Positions 15,012 to 21,403 of a stretch of 42,321 nucleotides of DNA are shown in pieces. The notes below the pieces were generated by a model, which was not told where the DNA came from, did not search any database, and saw nothing but the letters and a program-made list of their open reading frames with translations. Where the stretch lies: NCBI GenBank assembly GCA_017475265.1, contig JAFVFY010000024.1, forward strand, positions 1 through 42,321, written 5' to 3'. The stretch's first letter is position 1. The number at the start of each line of letters is the position of its first letter. A program made the position numbers and the translations under genes. This DNA is from Prevotella sp. (lineage in GTDB: Bacteria; Bacteroidota; Bacteroidia; Bacteroidales; Bacteroidaceae).

Positions 15012-15043
15012 CAAAAGTAGTAAGATTCTTTGAAACGCCCAAA
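15012..15043 (-). promoter_or_regulatory. Promoter for the 170-aa gene; mRNA predicted leaderless
   Basis: On the reverse strand TTTG (15043-15040), a 20-nt gap and TACTTTTG (15019-15012) are followed after 4 bases by the ATG at 15007. The box excludes the longer open frame as the real start. Confidence 0.7.
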
Positions 15044-15086
15044 TAATTGAGGAAATTTCTTTCGGATGTTACAGGAAAACGGGGCG

Positions 15087-15177
15087 CTATTTTTTCGCTT
15101 CGAACGTGATATCCTTGCGGTAAGACACCGCCTCACGCTCGCAAAACTCACGCAGCACCTGAAGGTCAATACTGTTA
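15087..15177 (-). pseudogene. Possible coding remnant
   Basis: One reverse-strand frame reads NNSIDLQVLREFCEREAVSY and continues RKDITFEAKK to a stop at 15087. It is preceded within a few codons by another stop. It looks like the last 30 residues of a real protein with no start, so it may be what is left of a deleted gene. I cannot identify the parent. Confidence 0.3.
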
Positions 15178-15239
15178 TTGCTGAATTAGAACAAAAATGA
15201 TTTGTCTTGCCCAACCAATAAGACAACACCGATGTTGCG

Positions 15240-15282
15240 GAACATCCGCTTCTGTAGTCAAGTGCTACAGAAGCGGATGTTC
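15240..15282. terminator. 18-bp perfect hairpin after the VWA gene
   Basis: GAACATCCGCTTCTGTAG (15240-15257) is exactly repeated in inverted form at 15265-15282 with a 7-base loop. It lies 12 bp after the VWA stop codon. There is no U-tract, so it may be a processing or protection structure, or the trace of a palindromic repeat, and not a classic terminator. Confidence 0.6.
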
Positions 15283-15293
15283 TTATGGAGGGA

Positions 15294-15923
15294 TTAGCCC
15301 TCATCAAAGAATGAACCTGTGGGCATAGCGGCATCTGCGGCGACACAGCAGTTATAGCGCTCGCGACTGCGACGTTCACGGGCAAACATGGCCTTGGTGC
15401 CTACCTCGCTCTGCTGGAACTCCAAGTGCTCGTCGATGGCAAAGGAGTGGGCCATCGTCTCTACGTCGAGGTTGTCAGTACCGATAAGCGTGAAGGTCCA
15501 GTTCTGCTTCTTCAGCTTCTCAATCATCGTGCGAATCATCTTCAGCGACCATTCCTCGCTGCTGTTCTCCTCACCATCGGTGATGATGGTCACCAGCACA
15601 TGGTCGCCATCCTCAATCTGGGCATTGGTCTTCGAGATTCCCTTGCCGATAGCATCATAAAGAGGTGTGCCGCCACCAGGACGGTAAGCCTTCCATTCCA
15701 AGTCCTTGGTCTGTGCAGCAGGCAGGTTGTCGTAGTGCCAGGTAGTGTGGCCAGTATCGAAGGTGAGCAGGGTGACGAACTGCTGCTGGTCAGGAAACTG
15801 CTCCTGCATCTTGCGGACGGTCTGCAGGGTTTCGTTCATGCCCACAAAGGCTTGCTTGCGTATAACTTCCATAGAACCGCTCTCATCGACAATAATCAGG
15901 TTGTGAACTCTCTTGGTTTTCAT
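15294..15923 (-). CDS. von Willebrand factor A domain protein
   Basis: The 209-residue protein is a single VWA domain with a complete metal-ion-dependent adhesion site: DESGS at residues 13-17, the threonine in GGGTPLYDAIG and the aspartate of TIITDGEEN. It has no signal peptide, so it should be cytoplasmic, binding a protein partner through Mg2+. Proteins of this kind occur beside ATPases or stress systems, but no such partner is adjacent here. The divergent gene (16050) is a sigma-like protein fused to a macro-like domain. The C-terminus (ERYNCCVAADAAMPTGSFFDEG) looks unstructured. Function unknown. Confidence 0.8.
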   Translation of the reverse strand: MKTKRVHNLIIVDESGSMEVIRKQAFVGMNETLQTVRKMQEQFPDQQQFVTLLTFDTGHTTWHYDNLPAAQTKDLEWKAYRPGGGTPLYDAIGKGISKTNAQIEDGDHVLVTIITDGEENSSEEWSLKMIRTMIEKLKKQNWTFTLIGTDNLDVETMAHSFAIDEHLEFQQSEVGTKAMFARERRSRERYNCCVAADAAMPTGSFFDEG

Positions 15924-16024
15924 AATCGTAACTTTTAAATGGTGAATACTCTATTTCAAAGACGTCTTTTATCTCTTTAAAGAAGAAATTCAAGAAAAAT
16001 TAAGCGAGAATGAAAAATAAATTG

Positions 16025-16032
16025 TAATTTTG
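16025..16032 (+). promoter_or_regulatory. Promoter -7 box for the sigma/macro fusion gene
   Basis: TAATTTTG lies 17 bp before the ATG. I see no clear -33 box. Confidence 0.5.
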
Positions 16033-16049
16033 CCGAAAAATATCGAGTT

Positions 16050-17165
16050 ATGTTCTTCCAGCGACTGTCAGACGAAGAGATTCTGCGGGGTTTCCGCAAG
16101 GGCAATGCCAACATTATCCGTGAATATTTCTACGGGTATTGTATGGTGGGCTATAATATTTTCAACCAGCGGTATCAGCTGCGCGAGAAGGAGAACCTGG
16201 ACTTCATGTCGCTGGCTCACCAGTATGCGCTCTACCTGATGGAGCATGACTGGAAGCCTTTGGAGGACCATTCGCCCAACGTGAGCCTGAAGACATGGCT
16301 CATCAATGGCTTCCGCTATGTGGTGCTCGATGCCCTGAAATGGTACAAGAAGGAGTATGGCAGCATCACGTATGAGGACTATCTGATGTCGTTCGACGTA
16401 ACCAGCGACCTGCGCCTGCAGTTCAACCGTATGGTGGAGGATGTTTGCGACCATGCCCCCTTGAGCCGTGACGAACGGCTGATTATCGACATGTTGCTGT
16501 TGCAGGGCTTCAAATCGAAGGAGATAGCGGCGAAGATGGGGATAACGTCCTCGGCCGTCTCGCAGAAATTCAAGAGAGTGAAGGAGCAAATCATCGTGCC
16601 CTATTTCAGGAAGAACTTCGACATGGACCTGGACATGCCGGAAGTGATGGACGAGGTGACCATCCTGCACAGAGAGGTTTCCATGGGTGCGGCCAAGAGG
16701 TCGATATCTATCCCGTCTATGCCTGGTACGATGGCAGACAGGGCAGAGTCGATGGTTTGCGAGGATATGGATTTTATCAGAGAAACAGATATGGAACAGA
16801 AGAGAACGACACCAGAGTTTATAACCGAGTTGCAGCCGAACGAAATCTTTGTCTTCGGCAGCAACTTGAAGGGAATGCATGGCGGTGGGGCAGCATGGAT
16901 TGCCTACCGCAAGTTTGGAGCCATCATGGGTCAAGGTGTAGGACTGCAAGGCCAGAGCTACGGCATACCCACGATGCAGGGAGGCGTAGAGACCATCCGT
17001 CCGTATGTTGACGAGTTCATCCAGTTTGCCAAGGAGCATCAGGAGCTGACTTTCCTGGTTACACGCATCGGCTGTGGCATTGCTGGATTCACCGATGCTG
17101 AAATCGCCCCACTGTTTGAGAATGCCCACGACCTGGAGAATATCGTGCTGCCACCTAATTGGTAA
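16050..17165 (+). CDS. Sigma-like DNA-binding protein fused to a macro-like domain
   Basis: The 371-residue protein has two parts. Residues 1-190 look like an ECF-type sigma factor: a region 2-like segment (SDEEILRGFRKGNANIIREY) and a region 4 helix-turn-helix (GFKSKEIAAKMGITSSAVSQ). Residues from about 258 form a separate domain with NEIFVFGSNLKGMHGGGAAW, GQGVGLQGQSYGIPT and VTRIGCGIAGF. These are typical of phage-associated proteins with a macro (ADP-ribose-binding) type fold. An in-frame ATG at 16791 (MEQKRTTPEF) sits at the junction, so the second domain may once have been, or may still be, made on its own. Joining the two is unusual. Ligand and targets are unknown. Confidence 0.7.
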   Translation: MFFQRLSDEEILRGFRKGNANIIREYFYGYCMVGYNIFNQRYQLREKENLDFMSLAHQYALYLMEHDWKPLEDHSPNVSLKTWLINGFRYVVLDALKWYKKEYGSITYEDYLMSFDVTSDLRLQFNRMVEDVCDHAPLSRDERLIIDMLLLQGFKSKEIAAKMGITSSAVSQKFKRVKEQIIVPYFRKNFDMDLDMPEVMDEVTILHREVSMGAAKRSISIPSMPGTMADRAESMVCEDMDFIRETDMEQKRTTPEFITELQPNEIFVFGSNLKGMHGGGAAWIAYRKFGAIMGQGVGLQGQSYGIPTMQGGVETIRPYVDEFIQFAKEHQELTFLVTRIGCGIAGFTDAEIAPLFENAHDLENIVLPPNW

Positions 17166-17290
17166 TGTTTTTTTGATTTTAGGTTGACAGAGGTTGACAG
17201 AAAGGCAAATCCGTTCGTCGTAACAGCTTGAACTATTGTTGGTTAACAAAGGTGTGGCTTTTTCTGGAAGTTCCACCTAATTTCACCAAA

Positions 17291-17375
17291 GTAAAACAAG
17301 TTGTTTTACCTGAGAAAAAGCCGTTTTTTCTGAGGGTTTGGACGGACTTCTCTAAGGTAAAACAACTTGTTTTAC
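17291..17375. repeat. Two mirrored 19-bp palindromes flanking a hairpin
   Basis: GTAAAACAAGTTGTTTTAC (17291-17309) and GTAAAACAACTTGTTTTAC (17357-17375) are perfect palindromes that differ only in the central base, so they are inverted copies. Between them lies GAAAAA-GCCG-TTTTTTC. The plan, a palindrome at each end with opposite central base, is the same as in the type A element at 7431-7545. Confidence 0.75.
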
Positions 17376-17579
17376 TTTTCGAGATACTATTCTGTCAATC
17401 AGTTTGCTCGTCACTTTTGCTGTTCATGAACGGCTTTAACCTATAATATCGCTTGTATCTGCCCGTTTCTAACTTGCTATTTAGCCGAATAAATTACGAA
17501 TAAAGCACGTAACCATCAAATAAATTATGGAAATAATGGATATTCGTTTGAAATATTTGAAAAGATTTCAGGTCTTTCC

Positions 17580-17610
17580 TTTGCCAGTTTGGGAAAAGTG
17601 AGTACCTTTG
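17580..17610 (+). promoter_or_regulatory. Promoter for manA
   Basis: TTTG (17580-17583), a 19-nt gap and TACCTTTG (17603-17610) fit the consensus. The predicted leader before ATG 17629 is only about 14 nt. Confidence 0.7.
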
Positions 17611-17628
17611 TGCGCAAATACAGAAAAC

Positions 17629-18612
17629 ATGTCAAACCTATATAAATTTGAACCATTACTGAAGCAGACCCTCTGGGGTGGCAACCGTCTGGCGTCCTTC
17701 AAGCACTTGGACATGCCAATGGACGGTGTAGGCGAGAGCTGGGAGGTGTCTGGCGTGGAGGGCAGCGTGAGCATCGTTGCCGAAGGTCCTTACAAGGGAA
17801 AAAGCCTCACAGAATTGGTGCTGCAACTGAAGGGTGACCTCGTGGGCAAGAAGAACTTCGAGCGCTTTGGCAGCGAGTTCCCCTTGCTGGTGAAGTTCAT
17901 CGATGCGCATCAGGACCTCTCCATACAGGTACACCCCAACGACGAGGTGGCACGCCGTCATGGATATAGCCACGGGAAGACCGAGATGTGGTACTGTCTG
18001 GAAGGTGAGAAGGGAGAAGGGACTGGTGATAAATGGCCCATACTCTATTGTGGTCTGAAGCAGGTGATAACGCCAGAGGAATACGCCCGCATGGTGGCCA
18101 ACGACACCATCTGCGACGCACTTGCACAGTATGAGGTGCACGAAGGCGATATGTTCTTCATCCCTGCCGGGCGCATACACTCCATTGGTGCCGGTTGTCT
18201 CGTGGCTGAGATACAGCAGACGAGCGACGTCACCTACCGCATCTACGACTTTGGCCGCCGCGACAAGAACGGTAACCTTAGGCAGCTGCATACCCGCGAG
18301 GCTGCCGAGAGCATCGACTACACCGTGCTGCCCAACTACCGCACACTATACCGCCCACTGAAGAACGCACGCTGCGCCATAGCACGGTGCCCGCAATTCG
18401 CCACCGCCGTCTATGACCTCGACCGCCCTACCCTACTCGACTACCGCTGGATTGACTCTTTCGTCATACTCATGGGGCTGAAGGGCAGCGCGACGCTCAA
18501 CGCCGACGGACAGCGGACATCCCTTCGTGCAGGAGAGACGGTGCTCGTGCCCGCAACGGTGAAAGAGATAAAAGTGGAGGGAACCATCAAGTTCCTGGAG
18601 ACGTATATTTAA
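17629..18612 (+). CDS. manA: Mannose-6-phosphate isomerase, class I
   Basis: The 327-residue cupin enzyme interconverts mannose 6-phosphate and fructose 6-phosphate. Family features are LLKQTLWGGNRL at the start, GESWEVSG, the zinc-site run LVKFIDAHQDLSIQVHPND followed by KTEMWYCL, and the HSIGAGCLVAEIQQTSDVTY segment. I chose ATG 17629 because the upstream TTG at 17608 falls inside the -7 promoter box. A short EGEKGEGTGDKWP loop near residue 126 looks low-complexity compared with relatives I know. sufC follows after 11 bp. Confidence 0.92.
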   Translation: MSNLYKFEPLLKQTLWGGNRLASFKHLDMPMDGVGESWEVSGVEGSVSIVAEGPYKGKSLTELVLQLKGDLVGKKNFERFGSEFPLLVKFIDAHQDLSIQVHPNDEVARRHGYSHGKTEMWYCLEGEKGEGTGDKWPILYCGLKQVITPEEYARMVANDTICDALAQYEVHEGDMFFIPAGRIHSIGAGCLVAEIQQTSDVTYRIYDFGRRDKNGNLRQLHTREAAESIDYTVLPNYRTLYRPLKNARCAIARCPQFATAVYDLDRPTLLDYRWIDSFVILMGLKGSATLNADGQRTSLRAGETVLVPATVKEIKVEGTIKFLETYI

Positions 18613-18623
18613 ATTGTAAAGAG

Positions 18624-19376
18624 ATGTTAGAAGTACGCAACCTGCACGCCCGCATAGGCGACAAGGAGATATTAAAGGGTATAGACCTGGTCATCAACGA
18701 CGGCGAGACTCATGCCATCATGGGACCTAACGGTTCGGGGAAGTCGACGCTCTCAGCAGTCCTCGTAGGCAACCCGCTCTACGAGGTGACGGAGGGCGAG
18801 GCCCACTTCAACGGCAAGGACCTGCTGGCCATGAAGCCCGAGGAAAGGGCGCATGAGGGGTTGTTCCTCTCATTCCAGTATCCCGTGGAGATACCTGGTG
18901 TCTCGATGACCAACTTTATGAAGGCCGCCATCAACGAGCGACGCAAGGCTCAGGGCCTGGAGCCGATGAAGACCGCAGACTTCATTAAGATGATGCGCGA
19001 GAAGCGCAAAATCGTGGAGCTGGATCAGAAACTGGCCAACCGCTCGGTGAACGAGGGCTTCAGCGGCGGCGAGAAGAAGCGCAACGAGATTTTCCAGATG
19101 GCGATGCTGGAGCCGCGGCTGGCTATCCTCGACGAGACCGATTCGGGCCTTGATGTCGATGCCATGCGCATCGTGGCCGAGGGAGTTAACAAGCTGATGA
19201 CCTCCGAGACCTCCTGCATCGTCATCACCCACTATGACCGCCTGCTGGAGATGATTCGTCCGCAGTTCGTCCACATCCTCTACCAAGGCCGCATCGTCAA
19301 GACCGGCGGGCCCGAACTGGCCGTAGAGATTCAGGAGAAGGGATATGACTGGATTAAACAAAGCCCTCTAAGTTAG
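18624..19376 (+). CDS. sufC: Fe-S cluster assembly ATPase SufC
   Basis: The 250-residue ABC-type ATPase of the SufBCD scaffold has Walker A GPNGSGKST (residues 34-42), the Q-loop FLSFQYPVEIPGV and the signature FSGGEKKRNEI. The Walker B LAILDETDSGLD is the SufC-type form. Its last residues (SPLS) and its TAG stop codon come from a type A palindromic element (19362-19398) that starts within the gene, so the natural C-terminus has been replaced. sufB, the usual upstream partner, is absent; manA is there instead. sufD follows. Confidence 0.95.
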   Translation: MLEVRNLHARIGDKEILKGIDLVINDGETHAIMGPNGSGKSTLSAVLVGNPLYEVTEGEAHFNGKDLLAMKPEERAHEGLFLSFQYPVEIPGVSMTNFMKAAINERRKAQGLEPMKTADFIKMMREKRKIVELDQKLANRSVNEGFSGGEKKRNEIFQMAMLEPRLAILDETDSGLDVDAMRIVAEGVNKLMTSETSCIVITHYDRLLEMIRPQFVHILYQGRIVKTGGPELAVEIQEKGYDWIKQSPLS

Positions 19377-19398
19377 GGGGAAATAGGGTTCTGAACGA
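19362..19398. repeat. Half type A palindromic element, supplying the sufC stop codon
   Basis: AGCCCTCTAAGTTAGGGGG followed by AGGGTTCTGAACG matches the left half of the type A element at 26151 with a few changes. The TAG at 19374-19376 within TTAGGGGG is the sufC stop. Confidence 0.75.
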
Positions 19399-19424
19399 AA
19401 ACAGGCAACAGAACAAAAGTGTTT

Positions 19425-20771
19425 ATGAAAGAAAGCGAACTCCAATATATCGATTTATTTGAGCAGACGCGGCAGATGATTTGCGAACATTCATCGAAGG
19501 TGATGAATGACGTGCGCGACGAGGCTTTCAGACGTTTCAAGGCGCAGGGTTTCCCCTCGCAGAAAGTGGAGCGCTATAAATACACCAACATACAGAAACT
19601 CTTTGCACCAGATTACGGCCTGAACCTGAACCGTCTGACGATTCCCGTAGACCCTTATCAGGCCTTCCGCTGCGATGTGCCCAACCTGAGTACAAGCCTC
19701 TACTTCGTGGTGAACGATGCGTTCTTTGCACAGGCACTCCCTACCCCTCTGAGAGGAGGTGGTGGAGCATTGCCAGAGGGCGTCATCATCGGTTCGCTGA
19801 AAGAGTTCGCCTCGGCAAAATACTATAACCAGCTGGCAGGAAAGGCTGACGATGCCGTCACCGACCTGAATACCATGCTGGCACAGGACGGTCTCTACGT
19901 CTATGTGCCCAAGAATGTAAAGGTGGACCGTGCCGTACAGGTCATCAACATCCTGCGCTCCGACGTAGACCTGATGGTCAACCGCCGCGTACTTATCATC
20001 TTGGAGGCAGGTGCCGAACTGAAGATGCTCTTCTGCGACCATGCTGCCGACGATAAGAATTTTCTTGCCACACAGGTCATCGAGGCATACGTGGGAGAGG
20101 GGGCTACGCTGAATCTCTACTGCCTGGAGGAGACACATAATAAAAATGTACGCGTGAGCAATGTCTACATAGACCAGCAGCGAGACAGTCGCGTGAACCA
20201 CAACGTCATCACCTTGCACAATGGCATCACTCGCAACAAGCTCGACCTCACCTTCTCGGGCGAGGGAGCCGAGTGCCAGTGCTACGGCTGTGTCATTGCC
20301 GACAAGCAACAGCACGTGGACAATAATACACTCATCGTACACAAAGCACCTCATTGCACCTCTAACGAACTCTATAAATACGTGCTCGACGACAAGGCCA
20401 CAGGAGCCTTCGCCGGTCGTGTCTTGGTGGAACCCGGTGCACAGAAGACCACCTCACAGATGACCAATCAGAACTTGACGGCTACCAAGGAAGCTCGCAT
20501 GTACACCCAGCCGATGCTCGAGATTTATGCCGACGATGTGAAGTGTGCCCACGGCTCGACGGTCGGCCAGCTTAACGATGCCGCTCTTTTCTACATGCGT
20601 CAGCGTGGAATCTCGCTCAACGAAGCCAAGCTACTCCTGCAAAACGCCTTCATCAACGAGGTCATCGACCACATCCAGCTCGAACCGCTCCGCGACCGTC
20701 TGCACTACCTTGTGGAAAAACGCTTCCGCGGTGAGCTCAACAAGTGTGAAGGTTGTAAATTGTGCCGATAA
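19425..20771 (+). CDS. sufD: Fe-S cluster assembly protein SufD
   Basis: The 448-residue SufD subunit carries the right-handed beta-helix core (for example EAYVGEGATLNLYCLEETHN) and the conserved C-terminus (CAHGSTVGQLNDAALFYMRQ, then FRGELNKCEGCKLCR). It works with SufB and SufC to build iron-sulphur clusters. I start it at ATG 19425; a GTG at 19419 is also open. Around residues 104-117 the sequence ALPTPLRGGGGALPEG contains a short palindromic insertion flanked by a repeated ALP. sufS and sufB do not follow. Confidence 0.93.
   Translation: MKESELQYIDLFEQTRQMICEHSSKVMNDVRDEAFRRFKAQGFPSQKVERYKYTNIQKLFAPDYGLNLNRLTIPVDPYQAFRCDVPNLSTSLYFVVNDAFFAQALPTPLRGGGGALPEGVIIGSLKEFASAKYYNQLAGKADDAVTDLNTMLAQDGLYVYVPKNVKVDRAVQVINILRSDVDLMVNRRVLIILEAGAELKMLFCDHAADDKNFLATQVIEAYVGEGATLNLYCLEETHNKNVRVSNVYIDQQRDSRVNHNVITLHNGITRNKLDLTFSGEGAECQCYGCVIADKQQHVDNNTLIVHKAPHCTSNELYKYVLDDKATGAFAGRVLVEPGAQKTTSQMTNQNLTATKEARMYTQPMLEIYADDVKCAHGSTVGQLNDAALFYMRQRGISLNEAKLLLQNAFINEVIDHIQLEPLRDRLHYLVEKRFRGELNKCEGCKLCR
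19734..19774. repeat. Short palindromic insertion inside sufD
   Basis: ACCCCTCTGAGAGGAGGTGG lies between GCACTCC and GCATTGCC, which both encode ALP. The pattern suggests insertion of a palindrome with duplication of the site, kept in frame. Confidence 0.5.
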
Positions 20772-20869
20772 TACCTATAGGCTTAGAAAACAACGAATTA
20801 GACGAATTAAACGAATTACGCTTATTATTCTAAAAGCAATAGGATAAAGACGGTTTTACCAATTTACAG
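20772..20869. repeat. Spacer with ACGAATTA repeats
   Basis: ACGAATTAGACGAATTAAAC-type 9-bp tandem units fill part of the gap between sufD and the methyltransferase gene. No gene is visible. Confidence 0.5.
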
Positions 20870-21397
20870 ATGAGGAAGTGGCGGACGATAGAGATGAAGC
20901 GTCTCACGATTGAGGAATATCGTGAGGCAGAAAAGGTTCCTTTGATAGTAGTGCTGGATGACGTGCGGTCGATGCACAACGTAGGTTCTGTGCTCCGCAC
21001 CGCCGATGCTTTTCGTCTGGAAGCCGTATGGATGTGCGGCATTACAGGTACACCGCCACATGCCGAGATACATAAAACGGCCCTCGGAGCCGAGGACAAT
21101 GTGGACTGGCGCTATTTCGACAATGCCCTAGAAGCCGTAAAAAAGTTGAAGGAAGAAGGAGTTGAGGTGCTCGCCGTAGAACAGGCAGAAGGCTCAACAA
21201 TGCTGCAAGACTTCAAACCCAACCCGTCACGCCGATACGCCCTCGTCTTAGGCAACGAAGTGAAAGGCGTTCATCAGGAGGTCATCGACCTTTGCGACGG
21301 CTGCCTAGAAATACCCCAACGGGGCACAAAGCACTCAATGAATGTCTCCGTGGCCGCTGGGATTGTCATCTATCATTTTGTTTCTGTACAAATGTAG
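20870..21397 (+). CDS. SpoU/TrmH-family RNA 2'-O-ribose methyltransferase
   Basis: The 175-residue protein has the three SPOUT-fold motifs: NVGSVLRTADAF, the LVLGNEVKGV knot segment and IPQRGTKHSMNVSVAAGI. Family members methylate the 2'-hydroxyl of tRNA or rRNA with S-adenosylmethionine. The exact target cannot be read from sequence. The ATG at 20870 fits relatives; 20894 is an alternative. It follows sufD in the same direction and converges on the LruC lipoprotein gene with only 6 bp between stop codons. Confidence 0.9.
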   Translation: MRKWRTIEMKRLTIEEYREAEKVPLIVVLDDVRSMHNVGSVLRTADAFRLEAVWMCGITGTPPHAEIHKTALGAEDNVDWRYFDNALEAVKKLKEEGVEVLAVEQAEGSTMLQDFKPNPSRRYALVLGNEVKGVHQEVIDLCDGCLEIPQRGTKHSMNVSVAAGIVIYHFVSVQM

Positions 21398-21403
21398 TGT
21401 GGC

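Larger units (their letters stand above)
17166..17628. other. Intergenic region with paired palindromes
   Basis: It begins with a direct repeat GGTTGACAGAGGTTGACAG (about 17182-17200). It holds two copies of a 19-bp palindrome (separate entry) and ends in the manA promoter. I see no gene. Confidence 0.6.

Noticed and set aside
15008-15385. Upstream extension of the 170-aa gene to give a 296-residue protein
   Set aside because: The extension is arginine-, serine- and cysteine-rich, crosses an 18-bp palindrome and contains the gene's own promoter boxes.
18000-18040. Palindromic insertion in manA (EGEKGEGTGDKWP)
   Set aside because: The segment is low in complexity but has no palindrome or flanking duplication, so a native loop is as likely.
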